A stretch of 64,000 nucleotides of DNA from Actinomyces oricola (GTDB taxonomy: Bacteria > Actinomycetota > Actinomycetes > Actinomycetales > Actinomycetaceae): assembly GCF_004104015.1 (NCBI RefSeq), contig NZ_RYFV01000001.1, positions 1 through 64,000 on the forward strand, written 5' to 3'. Positions 53,566 through 63,176 of this stretch are shown in pieces; within the stretch, counting starts at the first letter, position 1, and every line of letters begins with the position of its first letter. Below the pieces are notes generated by a model. The model saw only the letters and a list, made by a program, of their open reading frames with translations, had not been told where the DNA came from and did not search any database. A program made the position numbers and the translations under genes.

Positions 53566-54804
53566 GTGGATCGCAGCATCCTTCCTGTCATCGTCGGCGG
53601 CGACACGAGCACCTACGCCCTCGGGCGGGCCATGAACGAGGCCTTCGACTGCGAGGTCATCTGCGTCAGCCCGGCCCCCATCACCGCCATTACCCGGTCG
53701 CGCTTCTTCCGCATCTGGCAGGTCCCCATGGACCAGGGCGACGAGGAACTGCTGGGCACGCTGGAGGAGATCTCCGCGGCGAACCCCGGCGCCCACCTGG
53801 TGCTCCTGGCCAACACCGACTGGTTCTCCCGGTTCACCGGCGAGTACCGCGATCGCCTCTCGCCCCACTTCATCATCCCCTTCCCCGAGCTGCCGGTGTG
53901 GGAGAAGGTCACCGACAAGGCGCACTTCTCCGAGCTGTGCCAGCGCGCCGGCGTGCTCACGCCCCGTGACGCCGTCGTCGACCTTCACGGTGCCGGCGCC
54001 CCCGCCTGGAGGGCGCCGGAGATCGACCTCACCTTCCCCGTGGTGGCCAAGCCCGCGGACGGTCTGGAGTACGACGCCGTCGACTTCCCCGAGAAGCGCA
54101 AGGTCTACTTCGCCAAGGACCCCGGCGAGCTGGCCCGTATCTGGGGGCCCCTGGCCGGCTCCGGCTTCCGCGGGCGCTTCCTGGTTCAGGAGATGATCCC
54201 CGGGGATGACACCTGTGGGATCTCCCTGACCTTCTACGCCGACTCCCACGGTGACGTCACCCTCAGTGGCGGGGCCCGGGTGCTGGTCGAAGACCACTTC
54301 CCCCGGCTCATTGGCAACCCGATCGCCATGATGACTCAGGACTACCCCGAGCTGGTCGAGGCCGGGGAGAGGCTCCTGAAGGAGGTGGGTTACACGGGTT
54401 TCGCGAACATGGACGTCAAGATCGACCCCAGGGACGGCCGCGCCTACTTCCTGGAGATCAACCCCCGGATTGGCCGCAACTGCTACTACATGGTGGTGGC
54501 CGGGGCGAACCCGATGGTCCCCATGGCCGCCGACCTCATTGACGGCGAGCGCCCCGCCCGGGTCGAGGGCAAGCGCACCGCCATCTACAGCCTCATCCCG
54601 AACTGGATCATTGGCCGCTACCTGCGTCAGCCGCGCCTGGGCGCGCAGGTGAAGTCCTTGCTGCGCAAGGGCGCCGTACAGGACCCAATGATCAACCCCG
54701 CTGAGCGCGATCTGCGCCGCGCCATCATTGTCAGGCTCCAGAAGCTCAACTACGTCCGCAAGCTCCGGCGCTACTATCCGCGCCCCGTCGGCCAGTACAT
54801 CTGA
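53566..54804 (+). CDS. ATP-grasp carboxylate-amine ligase, likely cell-wall cross-bridge enzyme
   Basis: A 412-residue cytoplasmic ligase. It begins LPVIVGGDTSTYALGRAMNE. The central ATP-grasp fold has TFPVVAKPADGLEYDAV (nucleotide Lys), FLVQEMIPGDDTCGISLTFY, and YFLEINPRIGRNCYYMV (metal-binding Glu and Asn). Such enzymes join an amine to a carboxylate via an acyl phosphate. GTG 53566 has GGAGG upstream. Two FemAB-type genes follow at 38 and 4 bases. By analogy with D-aspartate ligases that act with bridge peptides, it may attach a D-amino acid to the peptidoglycan precursor. The substrate is inference; the fold is clear. Confidence 0.87.
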   Translation: MDRSILPVIVGGDTSTYALGRAMNEAFDCEVICVSPAPITAITRSRFFRIWQVPMDQGDEELLGTLEEISAANPGAHLVLLANTDWFSRFTGEYRDRLSPHFIIPFPELPVWEKVTDKAHFSELCQRAGVLTPRDAVVDLHGAGAPAWRAPEIDLTFPVVAKPADGLEYDAVDFPEKRKVYFAKDPGELARIWGPLAGSGFRGRFLVQEMIPGDDTCGISLTFYADSHGDVTLSGGARVLVEDHFPRLIGNPIAMMTQDYPELVEAGERLLKEVGYTGFANMDVKIDPRDGRAYFLEINPRIGRNCYYMVVAGANPMVPMAADLIDGERPARVEGKRTAIYSLIPNWIIGRYLRQPRLGAQVKSLLRKGAVQDPMINPAERDLRRAIIVRLQKLNYVRKLRRYYPRPVGQYI

Positions 54805-54842
54805 GAAACATCTGAGAAAACGACCGCCTCGATAGGGAAACC

Positions 54843-55871
54843 ATGCCCGTGGACTCAACCGCAGCCGCTATCCGACCGATTACGAACGACGCCTACACCG
54901 CCGTCCTCGGCACCCAGCCGTACCCCTTGGAGGAGACGGTGGCCTGGGACGCCTACGATGAGCTCCTGCCCGAGCGCGAGCTGTGGAAGGGGACCCGCTG
55001 GGCCTGGTACTCCGACCCTGAGCAGGACGCTCCGCGCGCGGTGCTGACGCTGCGCTGCTTCACGCTGCGCACCATGCACTTCCTGTGGTGCTGGAGCGGC
55101 CCGGTCTGGGTGGGGCCCGAGCCCACCCAGGACGAGGAGCAGCGCATGGTGCGCGAGCTCGCCGCGTTCGTCAAGCGCGAGGACGCCTCCATGTCCTTCA
55201 TTCGGCTGGGCCTCTTGCACCCCAACCCCGAGGCGGTCATGCCCTGCCAGGACCTGTACTTCCACGACACCACCATTATGATCGACACCACCGGTGACGA
55301 AGCGGCCCTGCGCTCACGCATGAAGCCGCGCGGACGCCGCGACGTCAACAAGGGCCTGCGGGAGAGCCCCATCACCGTGGTCGACGAGACCGACATCACT
55401 CGCGAGGGCTTTGAGGAGCTCATGGGGGTGATCCGGGAGACCAGCGAAAGGCAGGGCTTCTCGGCGCTGCGCCCCGAGCAGTACTGGACCCTGTTCGACG
55501 TCATGCGCCAGCAGGGGATGGCGCGGCTCTTCGTGGGCCGCGAGGACGGCAAGGCGATCAACTGGGGCCTGTTCCTGGTCAACGGCACCTTCGCCGCCTA
55601 CGAGGTCGCGGCCACCTCCGAGCGCGCTCGGCGCACGCACTCCGCCGACGTGCTGCTGTTCACCGGGCTTCTGGAGCTCCAGAAGAGTGGCGTCACCCTG
55701 GTGGACCTGGTGGCCATCGGCTCGGACTACAACCCGAAGCTCAACCCGCTCAACGAGTTCAAAACCAAGTGGACCAAACAGGTCACCCGCGTGGGGGCGC
55801 CCATGGAGATTATTCTCAACCCGACGCGCTACCGCGCCATGAACTGGCTGGCTCACAAGATGGGACGCTGA
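54843..55871 (+). CDS. FemAB-family aminoacyltransferase 1 (peptidoglycan bridge)
   Basis: A 342-residue member of the FemA/B/X family, which transfers amino acids from aminoacyl-tRNA to the stem peptide of lipid II. It has two GNAT-like halves: the first holds the LRCFTLRTMHFLWCWSGPVW strand region, the second has MKPRGRRDVNKGLRESPITV, GMARLFVGREDGKAINWGLF and FKTKWTKQVTRVG, as in this family. The coiled-coil arm of S. aureus FemA is absent. AGGGAAA precedes ATG 54843. It is followed four bases later by a paralogue. Confidence 0.88.
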   Translation: MPVDSTAAAIRPITNDAYTAVLGTQPYPLEETVAWDAYDELLPERELWKGTRWAWYSDPEQDAPRAVLTLRCFTLRTMHFLWCWSGPVWVGPEPTQDEEQRMVRELAAFVKREDASMSFIRLGLLHPNPEAVMPCQDLYFHDTTIMIDTTGDEAALRSRMKPRGRRDVNKGLRESPITVVDETDITREGFEELMGVIRETSERQGFSALRPEQYWTLFDVMRQQGMARLFVGREDGKAINWGLFLVNGTFAAYEVAATSERARRTHSADVLLFTGLLELQKSGVTLVDLVAIGSDYNPKLNPLNEFKTKWTKQVTRVGAPMEIILNPTRYRAMNWLAHKMGR

Positions 55872-55875
55872 GCCC

Positions 55876-56949
55876 ATGTCCAGAACCACCACACCCGCGC
55901 GCAGCGAGACCCTGCGCGCCGTCGATGCGCGCACCATGCGCACCGCCATTGGCTGCACGCCGGTGGGCATTGAGCAGACCGAGGCCTGGGAGGCCTTCGA
56001 GCGAACCCAGGGCCACCCCCTGTGGGGCCGCTACGTTATGGAGGACGGCGGCAAGCCCGTGGCCGCCATCGCCCTGTACTCCTACCGGGTCGCCGGACGC
56101 CGTTTCCTGTGGGCCAAGCACGGCCCCACCTGGCTCAAGGAGCAATCCCCTGAGCGCGAGGCCCACCTGCGCGCATTGCTGCGCGCCGAGGCGAGGCGCC
56201 GCGACCGCTCCATCGTCTTCATCCGCATGCACGCCCGCTACGGGGCCCCTGACCTGCGCGAACTGCTGAGCACCATTACCTACGACCGCACCTACGTCAT
56301 CGACCTCACCCCGCGCAAGCCCGAGGCCATTGCCGCCGCCATGCCCAAGGACGGCCGTCGGGCCGTCAAGCGCGCCGAGCGCGTGGCCCGTGAGGCCGGT
56401 TGCACCATTAGCGAGGAGACCGGCCTGAGCCGCGCCGAGTTCGACGAGGTCTACGAGGTGCTGCGCGAGACCGCTAAGCGCGACGGCTTCCGCCCCCACC
56501 CCGCGGAGGTGTACTGGAATATGCTCACCGCCCTGGGCCCTGATAGGGCGCGCCTGTTCGTGCTGCGCCGCGAGGGGGTGCCCCACGCCTGGGACTTGGT
56601 GACTGTCACCGGCAAGGACGCGGTCGCCTACTACGGCGCCTCCTCCACCGCCTCACGCGGTTTCCGCGGGGCTGAGGCCCTGGATTGGTGGGCGGCCACC
56701 ACCCTGGCGGCCGAAGGCTGCCGTGGCCTGGACCTCATGGGCGCCGGCTCCACCCGGGTGCCGTCCTTGTACTCGGTGGGCCAGTACAAGAAGCGCTACG
56801 CCAAACACGTCACCGAGGTTGACGGCGCCTGGGACGTGCCGGTGCGCACCGTGCTTTACGGCGCGCTGGTGACCGCCAAACGCGTCCGCAGCCGGGTGCG
56901 GGGGCTGCGGGCCCGGGCCTCGCGCAAGGACCGCGGCGGCTCCGAGTAG
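55876..56949 (+). CDS. FemAB-family aminoacyltransferase 2 (peptidoglycan bridge)
   Basis: A 357-residue paralogue of the previous gene with the same plan: [40 protein letters not shown] and [20 protein letters not shown]. Segment ends [20 protein letters not shown]. The C-terminus is basic. ATG 55876 follows the first gene's stop by four bases, so they are co-translated. Two transferases suggest two bridge residues added in turn, or two acceptors. It ends 59 bases before the thrS start; no terminator is seen between them. Confidence 0.88.
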   Translation: MSRTTTPARSETLRAVDARTMRTAIGCTPVGIEQTEAWEAFERTQGHPLWGRYVMEDGGKPVAAIALYSYRVAGRRFLWAKHGPTWLKEQSPEREAHLRALLRAEARRRDRSIVFIRMHARYGAPDLRELLSTITYDRTYVIDLTPRKPEAIAAAMPKDGRRAVKRAERVAREAGCTISEETGLSRAEFDEVYEVLRETAKRDGFRPHPAEVYWNMLTALGPDRARLFVLRREGVPHAWDLVTVTGKDAVAYYGASSTASRGFRGAEALDWWAATTLAAEGCRGLDLMGAGSTRVPSLYSVGQYKKRYAKHVTEVDGAWDVPVRTVLYGALVTAKRVRSRVRGLRARASRKDRGGSE

Positions 56950-57008
56950 ACTCCCGGGGGAAGGGCGCACCCGTACAGCGCCCGCAACCCCCGATGAAGG
57001 AGCCTGCC

Positions 57009-59024
57009 GTGTCCCCACAGACCATTGACGTGACGATTGACGCCCACGAGCGCACCGTGGAGGCGGGCACGACCGGCACCACCCTCTTCAAGGACGTCAA
57101 GGACGTCATCGCCATGCGCGTGGACGGCGAGCCCTGGGACCTGGGGCGCGCCGTCCACGCGGGGGCCATTGTTGAGCCGATCACCATTGATTCCCCCGAT
57201 GGCCTGAACATTCTGCGCCACAGCACCACTCACGTCATGGCCCAGGCCGTTCAGGAGATCTTCCCCGAGGTCAACCTGGGTATCGGCCCCTTCATCACCG
57301 ACGGCTTCTACTACGACTTCGGCAATATTGATGCCGTCACCCCCGAGCTGCTGCGTGAGATCGACAAGCGCATGCGGCGCATTATTAAGGAGGGGCAGCT
57401 CTTCGTGCGCCGCGACATTACTGAGGCCGAGGGCCGCGTCGAACTCGCCGACCAGCCCTACAAGCTCGAGCTCGTGGACACCAAGGGGGCGGGCGCCGAG
57501 GGCGCCTCGGTGGAGGTCGGCGCCGGGGGGCTGACGATGTACGACAATGTCCGCCGCGACGGCACCGTGGCCTGGACCGACCTGTGCCGGGGCCCGCACC
57601 TGCCCTCCACCCGGCACATCGGGCAGGGCTTCGCCCTGACCAAGTTCTCCTCCGCCTACTGGAAGGGCGACCAGTCCGGGGATTCTCTTCAGCGCATCTA
57701 CGGCACCGCCTGGGCGAGCAAGAACGACCTCAAGGCCTACCAGGCCCGCATGGCCGAGGCGGCCAGGCGCGACCACCGCAGGCTGGGCGCCGAGCTCGAC
57801 CTGTACTCCTTCCCCGAGGAGCTGGGCGCGGGCCTGCCGGTCTTCCACCCCAAGGGCGGCGTCCTCAAGCGCGTCATGGAGGACTACGTGCGCGCCGCCC
57901 ACATTGAGTCCGGCTTCCAGTACGTCGGCACCCCCCATATCGCCAAGGAGGAGCTCTTCCACATCTCCGGGCACCTGCCCTACTACGCCGACGACATGTT
58001 CCCGCCCATGGACGACGACGGTCAGGCCTACTACCTCAAGGCCATGAACTGCCCCATGCACAACCTCATCTTCGCCAGCCGCGGGCGCTCCTACCGCGAG
58101 CTCCCCCTGCGCCTCTTCGAGTTCGGCACCGTCTACCGCAACGAGAAGTCCGGTGTGATCCAGGGGCTGACCCGGGTGCGCTCCATCACCCAGGACGACT
58201 CCCACACCTACTGCACGCCCGAGCAGGCGCCCGAGGAGGTGCGCCACCTGCTGCGCTTCGTGCTCACCCTCCTGGCCGACTTCGGCATGGACGACTTCTA
58301 CCTGGAGGTCTCCACCCGCGACGAGGAGGGGGCCAAGAGCGAGAAGTTCATTGGCTCGGACCAGCAGTGGGCCGAGGCCACCGCCATCCTGGAGCGGATC
58401 GCCGCCGAGTGCGCCGCCGAGAGCGGGCTCAAGGTGACTGCCGACCCCGGCGGCGCCGCCTTCTACGGGCCCAAGATCTCCGTGCAGGCCAAGGACGCCA
58501 TTGGCCGGACCTGGCAGATGTCCACCATCCAGTACGATTTCAACCAGCCCCACCGCTTCGGCCTGGAGTACACCGCCCCCGACGGCTCCCGTCAGGAGCC
58601 GGTCATGATTCACTCCGCCAAGTTCGGCGCCCTGGAGCGCTTCATCGGGGTGCTCGTCGAGCACTACGCGGGGGCCTTCCCCGCCTGGCTGGCCCCCGAG
58701 CAGGTGCGCATCGTCCCCGTGGCGCAGGCCTTCGCCGACTACGTTGACGGCGTCGCCGCGCAGTTGCGCGCCCGGGGCGTGCGCGTGGAGGTCGACCACT
58801 CCGACGACCGTTTCGGCAAGAAGATCCGCAACGCCGCCAAGGACAAGGTCCCCTTCACCCTCATTGCCGGCGGTGAGGACGAGCAGGCCGGCGCCATCTC
58901 CTTCCGCTTCCGCGACGGGGCCCAGACCAACGGGGTGCCCGTGGACGAGGCCGTGGCCCACATCACCGACGTCATTGCCAGGCGCGTCAACGACCCGGCC
59001 GGGGAGAGGCTGACCCGTGAGTGA
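57009..59024 (+). CDS. thrS: Threonyl-tRNA synthetase
   Basis: A 671-residue class II synthetase. TGS domain 1-65 ([20 protein letters not shown]), editing domain about 65-240 ([15 protein letters not shown] with its zinc-type His), then the catalytic core with [18 protein letters not shown] (zinc Cys) and [15 protein letters not shown] (motif 2). The anticodon-binding domain is about 570-671. GTG 57009 is chosen because AAGGAG lies six bases upstream; ATG 56994 overlaps that ribosome site. Ile codons show the unusual ATT use noted for this genome. Its stop overlaps the HIT gene start by eight bases. Confidence 0.97.
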   Translation: MSPQTIDVTIDAHERTVEAGTTGTTLFKDVKDVIAMRVDGEPWDLGRAVHAGAIVEPITIDSPDGLNILRHSTTHVMAQAVQEIFPEVNLGIGPFITDGFYYDFGNIDAVTPELLREIDKRMRRIIKEGQLFVRRDITEAEGRVELADQPYKLELVDTKGAGAEGASVEVGAGGLTMYDNVRRDGTVAWTDLCRGPHLPSTRHIGQGFALTKFSSAYWKGDQSGDSLQRIYGTAWASKNDLKAYQARMAEAARRDHRRLGAELDLYSFPEELGAGLPVFHPKGGVLKRVMEDYVRAAHIESGFQYVGTPHIAKEELFHISGHLPYYADDMFPPMDDDGQAYYLKAMNCPMHNLIFASRGRSYRELPLRLFEFGTVYRNEKSGVIQGLTRVRSITQDDSHTYCTPEQAPEEVRHLLRFVLTLLADFGMDDFYLEVSTRDEEGAKSEKFIGSDQQWAEATAILERIAAECAAESGLKVTADPGGAAFYGPKISVQAKDAIGRTWQMSTIQYDFNQPHRFGLEYTAPDGSRQEPVMIHSAKFGALERFIGVLVEHYAGAFPAWLAPEQVRIVPVAQAFADYVDGVAAQLRARGVRVEVDHSDDRFGKKIRNAAKDKVPFTLIAGGEDEQAGAISFRFRDGAQTNGVPVDEAVAHITDVIARRVNDPAGERLTRE

Positions 59025-59649
59025 CGCACCCCCGCCCAGCAGCGCCGCCTTCGGGGCGGAAGACGATGACGCCGGCGGGGTGCGCGTGGAGGCCCCATTC
59101 CAGCACCCCGGGGCGCCCGAGCCCTTCCAGCGCCTGTGGACCCCCCACCGCATGGTCTACATTGGCGGGCAGGACAAGCCCACCGACGCCTCAGCCTCCC
59201 AGTGCCCCTTCTGCGCCGCCCCCGGGCGCAGCGACGAGGATGCCCTGATCGTCCACCGCGGGCGGCACGCCTATGTGCTCATGAACCTCTACCCCTACAA
59301 CACCGGGCACCTGCTGGTGTGCCCCTACCGGCACGTTTCGGACTGGACCCGGGCCGGCCCCGCCGAGCGCTCCGAGATCGCCGAGCTCACCGCCCGCGCC
59401 ATGGAGGTAGTGCGGGCGGTCGCCAGGCCGCACGGCTTCAACCTGGGAATGAACCAGGGGGAGGTCGCCGGGGCGGGGATCGCCGCCCACCTTCACCAGC
59501 ACATTGTGCCCAGATGGCAGGGGGACGCGAATTTCATGCCCATTATTGGACGCACCAAGCCGGTGCCCCAGCTTCTGGGGGACCAGCGCGCCATGATCGC
59601 CCGGGCCTGGGCCCAGGACCAAGAAACGACCGCCGCCGCGGGGCAGTGA
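59017..59649 (+). CDS. HIT-family nucleotide-binding protein
   Basis: A 210-residue histidine-triad protein with the catalytic [30 protein letters not shown] is also typical. It has a possible zinc site CPFCAAPG. In mycobacteria a gene of this type heads the phosphatidylinositol-mannoside cluster, and the order here is the same. It probably hydrolyses or phosphorolyses dinucleoside polyphosphates (AP4A). GTG 59017 overlaps the thrS stop. Confidence 0.9.
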   Translation: MSDAPPPSSAAFGAEDDDAGGVRVEAPFQHPGAPEPFQRLWTPHRMVYIGGQDKPTDASASQCPFCAAPGRSDEDALIVHRGRHAYVLMNLYPYNTGHLLVCPYRHVSDWTRAGPAERSEIAELTARAMEVVRAVARPHGFNLGMNQGEVAGAGIAAHLHQHIVPRWQGDANFMPIIGRTKPVPQLLGDQRAMIARAWAQDQETTAAAGQ

Positions 59650-59710
59650 CGCGATCAAGGCGCCAGCGCCCTCCGGCCAGCCCCGACCATCCCCGATCAC
59701 TGAGGTACCC

Positions 59711-60361
59711 ATGCTCGGACAGCACGGACGCGGCCTGACCAAGGCCCTGTTCACGCGCCCCGCCCTGGCTATGGCCAGAGCGGGCGTGACCCCCAATATG
59801 CTCACCGTTGCCGGGACCGCAGCCTCGGTGGGCGCGGCCGTGGCGCTCCTTCCCCAGGGGCACTTCGTGGCCGGACCCATCGTCCTGTTCTTCGTGCTCA
59901 TCGCCGACTCGTTCGATGGGATCCTGGCGCGGGCCACCGGCAAGTCCTCCGCCTTCGGGGGCTTCCTGGACTCCACCATGGACCGTCTGGCCGACGGCGC
60001 CGTCCTGGGCTCCCTGACCGCCTGGGTCGGCCTGCACATGGCCCCGGGCGCCCTGCGCACCACCACCTTGGCCCTGTCCATTGCCTCGGTGGTCCTGGCC
60101 GCCACGGTGCCCTACGCGCGCGCCAGAGCCGAGTCCATTGGCGCCCGGGCCGCGGTGGGAATCGCCGAGCGCACCGATCGCCTGCTGGTGGCCATGGGCG
60201 CCACCCTCGCCGTGGGCCTGGGCGCCCCCCAGTGGGTGCTCACCGCGGGCCTGGGCTATGTGACACTCGCTTCTTTCATGACCGTTATCCAGAGGATTCT
60301 CACCGTCAAGAAGCAGCTGGACGCGGCCGGCGCCCCGGACGCGGTGGAGGACGGGGCGTGA
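59711..60361 (+). CDS. pgsA: CDP-alcohol phosphatidyltransferase (phosphatidylinositol-phosphate synthase type)
   Basis: A 216-residue integral membrane enzyme with about six helices. The signature DGILARATGKSSAFGGFLDS, continuing TMDRLADG, gives the full D-G-x2-A-R-x8-G-x3-D-x3-D motif. By its place before patA and pimA it probably makes phosphatidylinositol phosphate from CDP-diacylglycerol and inositol phosphate. TGAGGT precedes ATG 59711. Its TGA overlaps the next GTG start by three bases within GTGA. Confidence 0.9.
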   Translation: MLGQHGRGLTKALFTRPALAMARAGVTPNMLTVAGTAASVGAAVALLPQGHFVAGPIVLFFVLIADSFDGILARATGKSSAFGGFLDSTMDRLADGAVLGSLTAWVGLHMAPGALRTTTLALSIASVVLAATVPYARARAESIGARAAVGIAERTDRLLVAMGATLAVGLGAPQWVLTAGLGYVTLASFMTVIQRILTVKKQLDAAGAPDAVEDGA

Positions 60362-61338
60362 GGGGGCTCCGCGTCGAGGACGCCTACCGTCTGGCTTGGC
60401 GCCACGCCCGGCACCTGCCCGCGCCCGTGGGCTACGCCCTGGCCCACGCCGGAGCCGACCTGGCCTGGGCGCTGCACCGCCTGCGCGGCGGCGGACGGGG
60501 CGTGGGCCAGCTCGAGCGCAACCTCGCCCGCGTCCTGCCCGCCGGTACCACGCCCGCAGCACTGCACCGCGCCTCCCGGAGGGCCATGCGCTCCTACATG
60601 CGCTACTTCTATGAGGCCTTCGCCCTGCCCGGCCTGAGCCGCGAACAAGTCGAGGCCCGCATGCGCACCGACCTGGCCGACACGCTGCGCCCCGACTTGC
60701 AGCGGGGCTCGGTGGTGCTGGCCCTGCCCCATATGGGCAACTGGGACCTGGCCGGGGCCTGGGCCAGCGCGCAGCTGGCCACCGTCCTGACCGTGGCCGA
60801 GCGCCTGGAGCCCGCGGACCTCTTCGAACAGTTCGTTGACTTCCGCCAGGGCCTGGGCATGGAGGTGATCGGCCAGGGCCGGGGGGAGAAGGTCTTCGAG
60901 CGCCTGGTCCAGCGCACCGGTGAGGGCCACTACCTGGTCGCCCTGCTCGCCGACCGCGACCTGTCCTCCTCCGGTATTCAAGCCGAGTTGGCCGGGCACA
61001 CCGCCCGCGTCGCCGCCGGCCCCGCCGCCCTCGCCGAGCGCCTGGGCCTGCCCCTGTACACGGCCACCATCCACTATGAGCGCCTCACCGGGACCCGACG
61101 CACCCGGGCCGGGGGCCGCTGGGGCATTGTGCTGACCGTCCGCAAGGTGGAGGCGCCCGCCGAGCTCACCGGCCGCCGGGCCGTCACCGAGCTGACCCGG
61201 GCCTGGGTCGCCGAACTGTCCGAGCCCCTGGCCGCCCATGCGATTGACTGGCACATGCTCCAGCCCGTGTTCGACGACGACCTCGATCATGAGCGCCTGG
61301 CGCGCCGTCACGCCCGCGAGCAGGAGGAGACCCCATGA
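60358..61338 (+). CDS. patA: Phosphatidylinositol mannoside acyltransferase
   Basis: A 326-residue membrane-associated acyltransferase of the LpxL/HtrB-like family. The catalytic His and Asp are in LPHMGNWDLAGAW (HxxxxD). The N-terminal part is amphipathic. By context it acylates the mannose of PIM after PimA acts. GTG 60358 overlaps the pgsA stop, and the stop overlaps the pimA start (ATGA), a sign of strict co-translation. Confidence 0.88.
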   Translation: MRGLRVEDAYRLAWRHARHLPAPVGYALAHAGADLAWALHRLRGGGRGVGQLERNLARVLPAGTTPAALHRASRRAMRSYMRYFYEAFALPGLSREQVEARMRTDLADTLRPDLQRGSVVLALPHMGNWDLAGAWASAQLATVLTVAERLEPADLFEQFVDFRQGLGMEVIGQGRGEKVFERLVQRTGEGHYLVALLADRDLSSSGIQAELAGHTARVAAGPAALAERLGLPLYTATIHYERLTGTRRTRAGGRWGIVLTVRKVEAPAELTGRRAVTELTRAWVAELSEPLAAHAIDWHMLQPVFDDDLDHERLARRHAREQEETP

Positions 61339-62516
61339 GGATTGGAATCGTCTGCCCCTACTCCTTCGACGCCCACGGGGGCGTCCAGGCCCATGTCATG
61401 GACCTGGCCGGCGAATTGCGCCGCCGGGGCCATGACGTGCGCGTCCTGGCCCCGGCCTCGGCCGACGCCGAGCTGCCCACGTGGGTGACCAGCGCCGGGG
61501 AGGCCGTCGCCATCCCCTACAACGGCTCCGTGGCCCGCATAAACTTCGGGGCGGCGGTGGCCCGGCGCGTGCGCCGCTGGCTGGAGGCCAACAACCTGGA
61601 TCTGCTCCACATCCACGAGCCCATCGCCCCCAACATTGGCATCCTGGCCCTCCAGGCGGCCACGTGCCCGGTGGTGGCCACCTTCCACGCCGCCATGGAC
61701 CGGTCCGTGGCCCGCGAGCTGCTCTCACCCATGACCGGCTCCTTCATGGAGAAGATCTCCGCCACGATCGCCGTCTCCGAGGAGGCGCGCCGCACCCTGA
61801 TCCACTACCACGGCGGGGACGCCGTGGTCATCCCCAACGGGGTCAATGTCTCCCCCTTCGCCGCCGCCCCCAAGGATGATCCGCGCTTCGCCGGCACCGA
61901 GCAGCACCCCACCGTCTCCTTCCTGGGGCGCCTGGACGAGCCCCGCAAAGGACTGGCCGTCCTGGCCGCCGCCATCCCCGCCGTCCTGGCCGCCGTTCCC
62001 GGGGCGCGCTTCCTCATCGCCGGACGCGGGGAAGCCGGAGAGCACCGCACCAGGCTCGCCCAGTTCGGCGACTCCGTGGTCTTCCTGGGCGGGGTCAGTG
62101 ACGCGGACAAGGCGGCCATGCTGGCCTCATCCACCTGCTACGTGGCCCCACAGACCGGCGGGGAGTCTTTCGGGATTGTCCTGGTGGAGGCCATGGCCGC
62201 AGGCACCCGGGTCATCGCCTCGGACCTGACCGCCTTCTCCGACGTCCTGGAGGCCGGCCGCCTAGGGGCCCTGTTCCGCAACGGCGACGAAGCAGATCTG
62301 GCGCGTGTCATTATTGAGACGCTTACCGATACCGCCGCCGCCCAGGAGCGCCGGGCGGCGGCGAGCGCCGCCGTGGGCCGCTACGACTGGACCAGGGTCA
62401 CCGACGCCGTCCTGGACGTCTACGACATGGCCCTGTCCACCGCCCACACCCGCGTCACCACGGCGCCCGAAACCCAGACCATGGTGGGGCGCCTGCGCGA
62501 GGTCATGGAGGATTGA
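61335..62516 (+). CDS. pimA: Phosphatidylinositol alpha-mannosyltransferase
   Basis: A 393-residue GT4 glycosyltransferase (GT-B fold) that moves mannose from GDP-mannose to phosphatidylinositol at the inner membrane face. Clear motifs are IVCPYSFDAHGGVQAHVMDL at the start, LLHIHEPIAPN, SFLGRLDEPRKGL and APQTGGESFGIVLVEAMAAG (the sugar-nucleotide EX7E region). The first step of PIM synthesis. Overlaps patA by four bases. Confidence 0.93.
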   Translation: MRIGIVCPYSFDAHGGVQAHVMDLAGELRRRGHDVRVLAPASADAELPTWVTSAGEAVAIPYNGSVARINFGAAVARRVRRWLEANNLDLLHIHEPIAPNIGILALQAATCPVVATFHAAMDRSVARELLSPMTGSFMEKISATIAVSEEARRTLIHYHGGDAVVIPNGVNVSPFAAAPKDDPRFAGTEQHPTVSFLGRLDEPRKGLAVLAAAIPAVLAAVPGARFLIAGRGEAGEHRTRLAQFGDSVVFLGGVSDADKAAMLASSTCYVAPQTGGESFGIVLVEAMAAGTRVIASDLTAFSDVLEAGRLGALFRNGDEADLARVIIETLTDTAAAQERRAAASAAVGRYDWTRVTDAVLDVYDMALSTAHTRVTTAPETQTMVGRLREVMED

Positions 62517-62519
62517 GTC

Positions 62520-63176
62520 ATGCCCGCCCACCTGCTCCTGTCCTCGGTCGAGCACAACCTGACGAGCATCCTGCTGTGGATTCTCATTGCCGTCGTCGGC
62601 CTGTCCCTGGCCGCCATGGCCCTGTACACCCGGGCGGTCAGAGTGGACCGCCTGCACCGCCAGGTGCTCGGTTCCCGCGCGACCCTGGAGGCCCAGCTCG
62701 TCCATCGGGCCCAGGCCGCCGCCGAGCTGTCCGCCTGCACCGGCCTGGACCCGGCCCTGGCGGACCGGCTGGCAACGGCGGCCCACGAAGCACTGGATCA
62801 TGAGGGCCCATTGGTCGACGACGGATTGGACCCCGATGCCCGCTCCGATGCGCCGGCGCCGGCACGCAGCCGCGCCCTGGTGGAGTCCGGCCTGTCCCGC
62901 GCCATCCGCACCGTGGTGCACACCGGCGCCCGTGAAGCCCTCAGCCGGGAACCCGACGGGGCCCAGGCCCTGGCCCGCCTGGACCGGGCCTGCTACCGGC
63001 TGACCCTGGCCCGCCGCTTCCACAACACCCACGTGGCCCAAGCACGCCGGTTGCGCTCCAATGCGGTGGTGCGTCTTTTCCACCTGGCCGGGCACGCGCC
63101 CATGCCCCGAACCTTCGACATTGACGACGACGCCGCCTCCGCACCGGCCCCCGCCAGCCCAGGGGCCGGCTCATGA
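62520..63176 (+). CDS. LemA-like membrane protein
   Basis: A 218-residue protein with one N-terminal membrane helix (about residues 16-38) and a helical exterior or cytoplasmic domain. AQLVHRAQAAAELSACTG and LARRFHNTHVAQARRLRSNA recall the repeated helices of LemA proteins, and the end RTFDIDDD fits. I am not sure of the family. It lies three bases after pimA and shares ATGA with the next gene. Confidence 0.6.
   Translation: MPAHLLLSSVEHNLTSILLWILIAVVGLSLAAMALYTRAVRVDRLHRQVLGSRATLEAQLVHRAQAAAELSACTGLDPALADRLATAAHEALDHEGPLVDDGLDPDARSDAPAPARSRALVESGLSRAIRTVVHTGAREALSREPDGAQALARLDRACYRLTLARRFHNTHVAQARRLRSNAVVRLFHLAGHAPMPRTFDIDDDAASAPAPASPGAGS

Noticed and set aside
56856-59153. Open frame of about 765 codons on the minus strand opposite thrS
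   Set aside because: Low-complexity Gly/Val/Leu translation with no motif, fully overlapped by threonyl-tRNA synthetase.
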